Below, in pieces: positions 1 through 10,253 of a DNA stretch of 64,000 nt (its first letter is position 1; the number at the start of each line of letters is the position of its first letter). Origin of the DNA: Clitopilus passeckerianus (lineage: Eukaryota > Basidiomycota > Agaricomycetes > Agaricales > Entolomataceae). The notes below the pieces were generated by a model, which saw only the letters and a list, made by a program, of their open reading frames with translations, ran no database searches and was not told the DNA's origin. Position numbers and translations under genes: made by a program. The stretch covers positions 558,001 through 622,000 of the forward strand of contig CALYLX010000126.1 in the NCBI GenBank assembly GCA_944990035.1. Direction: 5' to 3'.

Positions 1-853
1 CCGACAACCGGAGTCATTAGCTTGACTTGATGTTCTTCGGCGAACTGCACCCGTGGAGCAGAGGACACACGTAACTCGTCTTCCCTAACAGGTTCCAAGA
101 GACTGTCATGTTCTCCGTCTTCCGCTTCCGGTACTGTAGATTGCTTTGGAATGAGTGATGGTCGGGAGAGTTGTGCATTCTTTGAGTTCAGGGTGTTGAC
201 CGTAATTCTAGCACGAGCTTCATCTAGGGGTATGGCAGTAACACCCTTGACGCCATACACGGTATGGGATCCATCGACAACTAGACCACAGGCATCAGTG
301 GGAAGCCCTTCGTCGATAATTGAGGAACTGACCATTCCCAACTACGCTTTTTGTGCTTATCACCAGCAAATACCCAGCTTAACGAACCGACGAATGATCA
401 AACAGTGCGAGTCCTGGGAGAAGCAACACAAGTACCGGCATACAGTTCCAACACTCCCACTATCCCATATACAACGACTGCTTCTTCCCAATTGAATTCC
501 GCGCCATCGCTGGTAATTTCTTCTGTTCTGACTGGTTTGCTCCAAGGAATCCGTACAAAAGAACTTGGAGATGCTTGGCTCTGAGAACCCTGGATATGGG
601 GTCGTATGAGCAGACCGTCGCTTGTGACCAAGATTGCTAGATGATCGTATGGGCAGGGATGTGGTACTGGTGGAACCAGATACTTCGGTTGTAGCGTCGG
701 CTGAGTTGGGTGGACGAGGGTAGACGCCGGTATCGCCGTCGTTGCACTCGATGATGTATTGCCGCTGGTCGTCAGATTCACTGGGAGCTTCAAGTTTGCC
801 AGAGATTTCGGCAGCACAAATGGCTTTGACGCATTTGCTAATATCTTCTTCAT
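1..853 (-). CDS. SAC1: SAC1-type phosphoinositide phosphatase, N-terminal part (continues past the left edge)
   Basis: This is the 5' part of a Sac-domain lipid phosphatase, a family that removes phosphate from PI4P and related lipids at ER, Golgi and plasma-membrane contacts. The start ATG is at 853. Exons read 853-436, 377-333 and 280-1, with GT-AG introns between. After an S/T-rich N-terminus come Sac-domain signatures: ILVTSDGLLIRP, VVVYGIVGVLELY, then YLLVISTKSVVG across the first junction and HTVYGVKGVTAIPL plus EARARITVN in the third exon. A charged linker follows, ending in EEHQVKLMTP just before the window edge. The catalytic CX5R loop and the C-terminus lie outside the window, so catalytic competence cannot be judged. 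The gene tail-faces the neighbouring transcription factor, both on the minus strand. The Sac family is sure; the exact orthologue (SAC1 versus another fungal Sac protein) is likely rather than certain. Confidence 0.85.
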
Positions 854-1188
854 GGCCGTCTATTAGTCCAGAGTCTTCAGGAGGTGGCCGATCTGGTCAA
901 AGTGAGCATGGCGCAGGAGCACTCCGCATTCGCTAAGCGATACGAGATTGACAGTTTCGACACAACGGTCACGCCACCAATTTATGACATGCTTCCAAGA
1001 TGCATGCGATGTACATACTATCTATGAATTACAGCGATTGCTAGGAAAGATCAAAGCAGTAATGACAAACTTTTTCACTTGAGAAAAAAATGTCCCAGGT
1101 TTTTAGAAGCAATAATACAGTACAATATTTAGGACACGATAGCAGTTTCGGCAAGAAGGACACTGGCGTCGAGGAAAGTGCGGAAAGA

Positions 1189-4100
1189 TTATTGGGGAGG
1201 GAAGCGTTGGTCTCGCTGTGCTGCCATAGTTGCTGCTGCTGCTGCGGCAGCGGCACTGGCTTCTGGGCTTCCTTGAGCTTGGTTGGCACCGGGTCCAGTG
1301 AAACGGGAGAAGAAATTGTCCCATTGACCTAGATTATGATAAGCAGTACTTCGAAATGACAACTCGAACTACTCACCCCAGTCAAACATACCACCAGGGA
1401 TACCCTCAAGAAGGCCATTGTCTGCGATGGCGAAATCCTGCAGCGAGTGTCCACCTTGTGTGCCATCAAGGACATTCATGATTTGAATGTTACCAGGTGT
1501 TGAACCTTGGTTGTTCATGGCGGGGTTAACGTTGCTGTGTGATCCTTGCTTGCTACGGCCGATGGGCATGAAATTAACTAGAGATGGCGCGTTTTGAGTT
1601 TGGCCTCCCTGCTGGTTTGCGGTAGACCTCATGGCCGAGGAAGAAGCCAAGCCACGCTGCATTGTTGGTGCAGAGGAAGGCGAGGGCGATGACGATGACG
1701 CAGGGTCATTAGGCAACGGAGGCGCGAACGAAGACGAGGTTGAAAGCAGTGTGGCACGATCTGCATCCGCCGAGGGAGCAGGTGTGGCTGCAGCTGAAGC
1801 TGCGTTATCTCCAGCAGCTGCAGGAGTGTTCGGGCTGCTAATCACGGTACCCTCCACCAGGTCCTTCATTTCTCGAGGTATACTATTTTCACGGACAACA
1901 AAGACACCACCTCCGGGCCTGGTGGGATCTTTCTGGTACTCCAAACCCGGGCCTGGCGGGGCTTTCCCAGTCACACCACCCGTGGGATTAAGGGCTGGTG
2001 TTTCTAGCGGTTGACGAGGTCCCTGTGTAGCCTCGTAGAGCAGTGAAATGATCTCTGCCGTCTGTCATAATTCATGGGCGCGTTAGAAAATGATTAAACT
2101 CTCCAACAACAGAAAACTGACCTTGCGCCTGGCTGACATATGATCGGGAGAGATAGAAGCTTCCCACCTGCGAACGGTGTCCCTCAGCTTCCGCAATTTG
2201 GCCGCAGCGTCATCATCTTGACGACGAGCCCAAGTGTGATACTGTCATGTTGATGTTAAAAGGTGTGCAGATGAAAATAACTGTGTGAACCGACCTGAAC
2301 GAGAGCACAAGACGTGGCGGCGTACGCAACCAACAACCAGACGTCGTAAATCTTCTCGTTGGCATCCAGCCAGTCGATTGCGTCTCCCGTCAGTGCCACC
2401 AGATTGGACCATTGTTCAATAGTTAAGCTGAACTTCAGGTGTGACGGACACGAATAACTGATGCGCATAAACACGCGCCAAAACATCATGCAAACACATG
2501 AGTATAGCAGATGAAGCAAGCCTAGTAAAATTAGAATGATATAAATCAGAAAGAAATTTGGAAGGGAGCCGTAAACTCGACGTACCAGCAGTACGTGGGG
2601 TATCTGGTCCACGGAACTTCAGGTGCTCAGGGAGGTTGGCTTTCCATCCTTCGATATCGTTTAGAAGCGCGTGCAGCATGTCATCAGTCGTGAATGTCAA
2701 ACCCGAAGGGCTAGAAGACGGTGTGAATACATTTGAGCAGAAAACAAGGGTTTGACCATACCTGTAAATGCTCTTCAAGACTCGGCCGAGAATGACACTA
2801 ATGCGAACAAGCTCATCCATATAGAGGTCATTTGCGTCACCGGAGGAGGGTAAACGTGCATCACAATCCTGCACATCAATCATATAAGGATGTCCATATG
2901 TCAGGCTTGTCCTAGAAAAAATCACAGAGTTCAATATTGGGTATTCACGAGGTTTAATCTGTATTGAATACTGACCATCGATCGCTTATCAAACAGGCAC
3001 CCCAGAGTCTTCGCCTAAGCTCAATGTTCTGTTTGACCGACTCTGCCCGATGGAGACCAAGGTCCTGAGCCTGTTGGATTTAATCGGAATTAGGAAGATT
3101 GGCAATATGCACGGTGAAGCACGGACCATCCTTATGGCAGAGCCCAACCTGATCCAAAGTGCAGAGAGGGCATTGGGTACGAACTGAGAATGACAATCTC
3201 CAGTCATAGACAGGATAAGCAACGCTTGGACGTTGGGGATCGAGGCCGTCGAAAGGACATCTTCTGCCTTGATAATGTTATTGACAGTGTAGCGGATAGA
3301 GTCGAAGATTGACTGAGGGACCTCTCGACGAGCTGCAGCGACTAGACACATCGAATAGAGGAGAATAGGAGGGGGGTTCGGAGTCGCCAAAAATTCGGCT
3401 TGTGTCACGATGGGCAAGATGGGGCAGACCTGGGAGAAATAGGCGTTGACCAATTGCTCGATCACGTCCCGCTCTATCTTGAGATCTATTGGCTTTGGAT
3501 GGCTCGCCTGCCTCTCCTCGACCGCTGGCTTCCGGATGGAAATGAGACCGTCGCCACCAGTAGTTACCTCAAATGAGTGATGGTAGCGCTGGTCATAGTT
3601 TTCGTATATGCGTGACGAGATAGTAGCTTGAGAATGGAGCAGGTGAGCAGGATGAGTAGGACCTAAACCGTCATATCAGTCCGAACAAGAGAGAGGTCAT
3701 AAGATCGGAGAGGGGGGCCAAGCCGGGTGGGGATTAGATGTACTAAGTCTACTTACCGATAAAACTTTGGCCTTCAACTTGTGGTGAAGCTGTTGCCTTC
3801 GTCGATTCTTTGTCTCCGGTCGTAGCCTCTTCCTCAACCTTCTTTTTCTTGAACCGGGTCTCCGTGATTGGCAGGAAGAATGTACATTCAAACCCGTATT
3901 GTTTGCAATGCTGGCATATCGGAGGCTCCTAATTCCGGGTCAGCAAATAATGATGAAGTTACAATTCTCCAAGAACCCACCGAGTCGGCAATAACATCGC
4001 ACCGAATTTTCCGACTTCTACAAGAGTCGCAAGCCCGTTGCTGAACGAAATCGTGAGACAAGAAGCCAGGGACTGGAGAGAAAAAGCGTACAGTTTTGGT

Positions 4101-4800
4101 TCGTTTCTTTAGGTCGACCATACTCGACTGAACGTGCTGGTGAGGCGCACGTCCCAAATCGCTGCCTGAGGCCCCTGTTTCATCGTCGGACCTATCACCT
4201 TTCCGACCACTGTCTGTATTTTTACGCTTCCGTCTGTTGGAAGACGTCGACATCTCTTGGTGAGGATTGGGAGAAGGAGCGCCTTGGGAAGGAGGATCCG
4301 AAGATCCCCCAGGGCGCTGGTGGGGATACATCACCATGGTAGGTGGGTACTGGTAGGACGGATACGCGTGCGGAGAATATTGCATATGATAGTACTGAGG
4401 TGGAGGCCCCGGTACAGGTGTTCCTCCACTGTTAGGAGGCGGTGGGGGAGGTGCATAGTGATGCTGAGGATGGTACGGAGAGCCATATGGAGGATTCATG
4501 ATGTGATAGGTCGGAACAGAATACGACACAATCTGAGCTCCTGGTGGTGGCGGCGGAGGATAAGGTTGGGCTGTAGCAAGTAAAGGAGTCCATACTGTCT
4601 TGCTGATGATTGAGAAACTTACGAGGAGGAGGAGTTGGTAGTCTACGTTCCTCTTTTTGGGCAGATGGTTGCTGCTTTCTTTGCCGTTGCCTCTTGGTAG
4701 GCGGCTTGTCTGCTGAAGTGGTCGGCTTAGCAGCTTGCGGAGTCGGCGGGTGCGGCTGGGGCGGCAGCGGCTGTGGTGGGTCACCGGGAGGAGTTGGCAT
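1189..4800 (-). CDS. Zn2Cys6 fungal transcription factor
   Basis: A binuclear zinc-cluster regulator. It starts at ATG 4800 with a Pro/Gln-rich segment, then a long Pro/Tyr/His-rich low-complexity stretch. The zinc cluster is split by an intron: ACDSCRSRKIRC in one exon and CQHCKQYGFEC in the next, giving C-x2-C-x6-C-x10-C-x2-C-x6-C. A Lys-rich linker (RFKKKK) follows. The middle part is a fungal-type regulatory domain with the hallmark pieces VNAYFSQVCPILPIV, AQDLGLHRAESV, RRRLWGACLISDRW and YGHPYMIDVQDCDARLP. The C-terminus is Ser/Ala/Asn-rich and probably disordered; after FDWG a last intron leads to an Ala-rich tail ending at 1189-1191. I count about ten exons. It resembles carbon or secondary-metabolism regulators in general architecture, but I cannot name the regulon. 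No metabolic gene cluster lies beside it. Confidence 0.9.
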
Positions 4801-7800
4801 TTCTTGGTTTCGGTCCTCCGGTGTTATAAGATCTCAAGGCTCTTTCCCCGTAGCTGAATGTTTCTCTGCGCCGTTCAGCCGGAGGGCTAACCCAACAATT
4901 TTGTAAGATTTGCTTAGTAACTTTAGATCTATTATCTTCCCTCTCTGTGCGTTTTCTACCTTTTGTAGCTACAACATTAGTCTTATCGGGCTTTTCAGTA
5001 CATTATAGCAGGGATTCTGCCCACCTTTCTTGCGAGTTCGCCTGAGAATTATAGAGGGATGCCAACTTCGGTAGGATGTTTGGTCAGCCGTTCAACAACG
5101 TGCCGAATGCCTTTTCGGTCTCCGCTCCAAAACAAGCTCAAGATCAGCGACCAGACGTATTAATCAATCTAGATTCGTGTGACACAAGTTATTCCGTCAT
5201 CCTCGTGTTCGCTTCCCACCCTGAACGATCCTGGTCCGCAGCAGTTGCAGTTTACCGACAGGTTCATTGTACAAGAGCTATCAGATTGCGGACCAACGTA
5301 CAAGTTCGCAACAAATGTACCTTGAAAGTCGAGTCCGATGTCTACGATTAGTGATAAACTACAAGGGAATGCTCAAAACTGCAAAACATACATCAGATTA
5401 CTTGATGCGTCACAGGAACGAAATCAAAGGAAGATGTATTGATTCAGGTGCGATCGAACCGCCGGCATATAGATGAGGCCCTTTTTACACCGGTCTCTCT
5501 TAGTGGCGCTCTGGGGCATTGAAGTCTTTGGAAATTATAACGCTTGAACATTGCAGGAAAAATCTAGAACTCAAAATGCAAAAAGCCTTCGGAGCGGATT
5601 TACATATAGACTCGACTTTTGAACCTGAAAAGATACAATTTAGATCTCATCTGTCCACAATCTCACGGAAACCCACCTAATTCAGATGCATTAACCCTCG
5701 CCTCCTCGTGTATGTGGAGCGTACCAGACATCCTATCATTTCAAGACTCGCTCGAACTGTAAGCGACGTGTTCCGTGAACGAATTTTCATTGATCTAATC
5801 TCCTACGAAGGCGCCAGGCACAATGTCTGGACAGGCTCTCGAAGTTATCGTGTGCACAAATGTTCCCCGTGGCGTCTCTATCCTTGAGAACATACCACCA
5901 AGACCTCCTATCTATGCGCCGGGCGCAATCACAAAGCCAGCGTCCTTCAACGAATGGATGCGGCTCGTTCTCGGTTAAGCAATACCATCTACTATCGATG
6001 GCTTTCATCGGTGATTCTCTTTCCTCATGGAGCTCTTCGTCTTCAATTTGCCAAGATTGTAGACTTGTCCTTGAAGGAAACTATATACCGAAATGGCGGG
6101 ACTTGTTGCATATGTTGATCCTTGTATTCTGGGCTGGTGTCGCGGAAGAATTCAATAAAATGTGTTCGGTAACTGGCCCGAAGGGCGCATCACTGACCAG
6201 GAAGCCTGTCAATCTCTGGGGCATTTACAGAGTGATTGAAGGGCTCAGTTAGCATTTCGGCGCTTGGCGAATAGGTTTCCTCTTTCAAGAAGAAGGCATG
6301 CTTTAATATCTACCGATCCAGGAGAATCCGCCTCTGATTTCACACGAAACCTCTACCACCCTGCATCAATTGAACAATATGCACACAGGATCCCACAAGA
6401 GCGTCGTTCCATGCAGCATCAAGCGGACCAATGAGGATTCAGGACCGGGCTGGATTCCAGGCTTCATGAGGCTTCATACGACGCTTGATCAACAGGTACC
6501 TGGGTCAGAGTGACAAGCTCACGGTTTTATAAGGTTTTCACTCGATCCTCCGACACCTGCCAACTTCGCAGGACCCATCGAGTAATTTTGTGTGGGTCTT
6601 TCGGCCCGTTGTCTTTGAGTATTTCTCCTCCATGTGAACTATAACACGCAGCTATTTGCAGTCCACATTCCATTCAGTCCGAAGTTTCTCTGGAGATTCT
6701 TCCGGTGTTCGGACGTCGCTTCGAAATTGCGTACGTATATGCTTCCGGATTTAGCTGTTCCTGGAAAGCTTACTGGGATTTACACTGCGTCATTTCAGGT
6801 AGGCCTTAGAAAGGCTAAGAGCATCCTCGGACGAAGACAGGGGTAATATGACCAGGCAGAACTATTTTAGCGCGTAATACTAGTAGGGCAGTGGCCCTTC
6901 AAACCATTGGGGTTTAGGGAAAGGCAGCTTGAGGTTCTGTGTCTCTCCCTGGTCGACTCGAAGTATTCGATAAGTTTACGGCAGGTATACCCTGGCTGTG
7001 TTTCCTATCCCTTGATGCGACTGTTATCAACTAGGATCCAGCAAGCAGAATTCACATCCTGCAGGGAGAACGGCCCCTCTCTCATTTCCGCATCCTCTGT
7101 GTTAGGTACTTGTTGGCGGATAATCCTAACGTGACGGGCATACTGCCCGTTAATGATTCAATGGTTAACGCGCCGCCGGCAGGTACAAAGGGTCATGCAT
7201 CAGTGTCAGCTAATCCAGACATTGAATACATTTTCTGCAACATGGATATCTTCCGAGTTCCCCGAGCGCTTGAGTCGCGAGCTCGCCCAAGAGCTTACAT
7301 TTTCGGCCTGCTTGGCGGCCGTAACGTAATCCGTATTTGTGAAGGCTGCTGCAAGGCTATTTTCCTGTCAAATTTCCATCGGTTTTCCTGCTTTGTTATT
7401 AGAAGGGAGGAGTAACTTCCACAAGAATAAGAGATTCCCACGTTTAGAACGCACGGTATTCTTCACATCATCCAAAGGTCGGATTTGACGATGGTGGCGA
7501 AAACATTGTGGCAAATTAAAATGGAACATAATTTCGAACTGGAACTCTACTCCAACACCATGTGTGATAGAGTGATGCCAGCAAAAAAGTAGTGTTACTT
7601 TTTTGAACCTCATGTAACAGGTACATTGGCCACACTGGGCGATCGTCTACATCTAGATATGCATTTTGGGTTTGATGGGTCTATTGACGAATGTCATTTT
7701 GATGTGGGGACCGAACCTCGTCCGCCGACACGTCCTCAATTACGGAGGGGAATCCCGAGCTTCAACCCCTGCATTTTATTCTGGGTTAGTGAATCTTTCG

Positions 7801-7836
7801 AGGATCACAGAAGTTCTGAATAATTTCACCGAGGAT
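4801..7836. other. Gene-poor interval, no supported gene
   Basis: About 3 kb between the transcription factor start and the GPI14 stop. Short reading frames exist on both strands (for example plus 5076-5351, 5860-6252 and 7110-7415) but none shows a family motif, and I could not chain them through plausible splice sites into a protein. The first few hundred bases upstream of 4800 must contain the transcription factor promoter and 5' UTR. No terminal repeats, reverse transcriptase, transposase motif or tRNA was seen. The interval could hold a fast-evolving small gene, a non-coding transcript, or eroded transposon sequence. Confidence 0.5.
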
Positions 7837-9426
7837 TTAGAAAACAAAATCAACTATTAACCTCCCTAGTACCCATGTATTTCCAATCACGTAAACGAGG
7901 CCACATATCCAAAGCCTGAAAAACACGTTTTTGCCGAGGAATTCGAGCCTATATGCCTGGCTGAGCCACAGCACCTGAGTTCCTGCCCAAACGGCTAAGT
8001 AGGTCAAGCCCGATTTTAGCGAGGTCGAGAGCCGAGCTACTAGGAAGGGCAAGAATAAAAGATACCACAAAAAATACTTAGTTCAGATATCAGCTAAATT
8101 CCGAATCGGAACGGTCAATTAGTGACTTGCCTGTGATGTGCACACCTTATTGAACAAAACAAACACGAATGTTTGGACAAACCAAGTGAAGGGCAGATTC
8201 TCCTTCTTGCTCCCAAATAAAATACCTGAGCCCAAAGCCAGGGACATCTGGGGCACAAAACTAACGAGAGGCGACCGAAGAAGTCGACCCCACAAAGGGA
8301 GTGGGCCTGACGTGGTTTGTTGTCCTGAGGCTGGGTACGTCAGGTACGTTAAATAGAAGTAAGGCGAAAAATTGTGGCGATGGTCGAGTCTGTGCAAATG
8401 ATAGAGATATGACTCGTACAAGAACGGGTAACCCCAGCTAAAGCGAGAAAAAATCATGTTGAAGGCCGTGAGATCATGACGAGGGTGGAAATACACGCAC
8501 ATCAAATAGCACCCAGCGCCTAGCGCAAGGAAAGTGCCAGCACTCAGAATGGTAAAGCGTATTGTCTTCACATTTATTAAACTCCGTAATGACGGTAACA
8601 TGCCGCCTGTAGAACGTGCTTGGGCCAACCTGCCACCACTTATAACCCCAAGGCAAGAAATGCCATAAATGATCGGATATATTTTCCAATGGGTGCTTAT
8701 GCCGAGCATTATAGCGGCAAAGTCCCAACGCCCTCGCATGGCTGCGTACAGCGTAACGAGGACGAGCGTACAAAGGACCGACTCAGAGGACCCCCTCGTA
8801 GAGATGGAAAAGACCATTGGATTTAGCATGTGGAGGCAAGAGCCTATAAGGGCCATCCGGTTTCGCCTCCTGACTATACTCTCCTCGCCCCTTGTGTTTT
8901 TTGATTTCTTCGAAGATTTCCTCCCCCCTTCTTGACGGATCGACGATAACCCAAGGGTGGGTGAGGCCAATAAGAGATAAATCAGGACCCCATTGACGAG
9001 GTCACACAGAGAAAAGAGGTATTTTCCGAAGGATGGATGTAGGACGATATTCGGCGTCAGAAGTAACGCCAACAGTGGTGTATATCGATAGGTATCCCTT
9101 GTGTATGGGCTACCACGGACGCGTTTCAGCCACTTAGGATAGGGCCAATGATTGTGGCTCACTCACTCTCCTATCTGTACCATGGAAATACCTTCATATT
9201 GCCCCGAACGCGTCACAAGCGGCCCCTTCGCTCGATTGTTATCATCTGGTTGTAAGAGGTATTTCGCTGCATCGGTAAACACCCGGTAGTCGATGTCGGT
9301 ATATTTAACGATTGAATGTTGGTCGTGCCATTCACTGTAGAAGATCAAAGCTATTCTCAGGGCAGAAGATATCCCAAGAATGGCAGCGAAGGTGTGTTTC
9401 CGGTCTAGCAAGGTATGCAGGCGCAT
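7837..9426 (-). CDS. GPI14: GPI mannosyltransferase 1 (PIG-M/Gpi14)
   Basis: This ER membrane enzyme adds the first alpha-1,4-linked mannose to the GPI-anchor core, using dolichol-phosphate-mannose. The start ATG is at 9426. The first exon carries a hydrophobic helix and YTDIDYRVFTDAAKYL, containing the conserved acidic luminal motif (DID). After an intron the large second exon reads SPYTRDTYRYTPLLALLLTPN, a signature of the family, followed by repeated hydrophobic helices with GISTHWKIYPIIYG and SRFSWGYPFLYESYLYHLHR. The last exon (8076-7837) starts YFLWYLLFLPFL and ends after two or three more helices. Size and membrane layout fit PIG-M. The first splice junction (around 9110-9180) is not exactly fixed. 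The last intron has a GC donor (see separate entry). The gene is head-to-head with the acidic small gene, 159 bp away. Confidence 0.95.
8077..8130 (-). other. GC-AG intron in GPI14
   Basis: The 54-nt intron is fixed by protein conservation: KVCTSQ before it and YFLWYL after it form the family's continuous KVCTSQYFLWYL. Read on the minus strand, the junction is CAG|GCAAGT at the 5' side and CTAAG|TAT at the 3' side. The donor is therefore GC rather than GT, with the otherwise perfect donor context usual for this minor U2-type class. Confidence 0.85.
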
Positions 9427-9585
9427 GACCTCAGTTACGACAAACCACTGTGAACGTTGACTGTCATTTCGTCAAAATGTTTGTACGTGTTTGTCGCCAT
9501 TGAGCTCGGCTTCTTCCACGACTAGGACAGGCCTTTGACCAGCGTCTCGCGCCTACCAGGAACCCAAGACCTACAAGAGCTCAAC

Positions 9586-10165
9586 ATGTCCGTTGCATCA
9601 CCAAGTTTAATACCTCGAGATCCCAAGTTCCCCCATTTTCTACCTGGAACTCCAAAGCCACACCCAATACCACTTTCAAAACGTCCAGTTTACCGAAACC
9701 TCAATCGAGTAAGAGATTTACAGCGGGAAATGGATGACCTGAGTGACGAGGAGAACGAGCTAGAAGATATTGTACATCACGACTCTCTCTTGTGTTATTT
9801 AGACTGCTCAATGGCAAAGCTAGAACTTAAGTATACATAACCGGGGCTATTCTTTCCTAGTACCTATTGGGCGTTCATTGACACAACAGGAAGAAAAGAA
9901 TGATGTGAGCTTCATTTTTACCCTGATGCTATACCCGCTAAATTATCATTCCTGAAAGGCCGACGATGAGACCGATGAGACCGGCTCTCAGCGCTCAGGC
10001 GGACCTCCCTCTCCAAACGAAGACGACGGGGAGAATGAATCTGGCCAGGATCTAGACGCCAGCATGGAAGATCTCGACGAAGAAAACGGCGCCGATTCCG
10101 AAGATAACGAAGAAATGGTAGAAGGTGAAACAGAGGACTTCGAGGAAGAAGTTTCTGAGCTGTGA
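9586..10165 (+). CDS. Small acidic protein, unknown function
   Basis: Predicted from three exons with phase-0 junctions: 9586-9771, a 15-nt micro-exon 9890-9904, and 9959-10165, giving 135 residues. The N-terminal 45 residues are Pro/basic (SPSLIPRDPKFPHFLPGTP), followed by a helical RDLQREMDDLSDEENELEDI and a very acidic, Ser/Gly-containing tail ending EEEVSEL. A short N-terminal SLIPRD plus acidic tail loosely recalls anaphase-promoting-complex subunit Apc15/Mnd2, but the conserved core of that family is not visible, so I do not assign it. An upstream ATG at 9477 followed by a possible intron does not join in frame. It shares a 159-bp promoter region with GPI14 and ends about 90 bp from the MTHFR stop (convergent). 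Confidence 0.5.
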
Positions 10166-10253
10166 CAATATTCTACCATCAACATCCGACAAACCATTGG
10201 TCTCTATTCACTATTAGATCAAGTACTACATGGGTCATATGCCAGAATCCAGA

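Noticed and set aside
1631..2014. 127-codon plus-strand frame inside the transcription factor
   Set aside because: Antisense to the Ala/Ser-rich C-terminal exon, with no independent support.
5076..5351. Plus frame starting MFGQPFNN, faintly like the N-terminus of nucleoporin-associated WD40 proteins
   Set aside because: Resemblance covers only a few residues, no WD repeats follow in any frame, and no splice path extends it.
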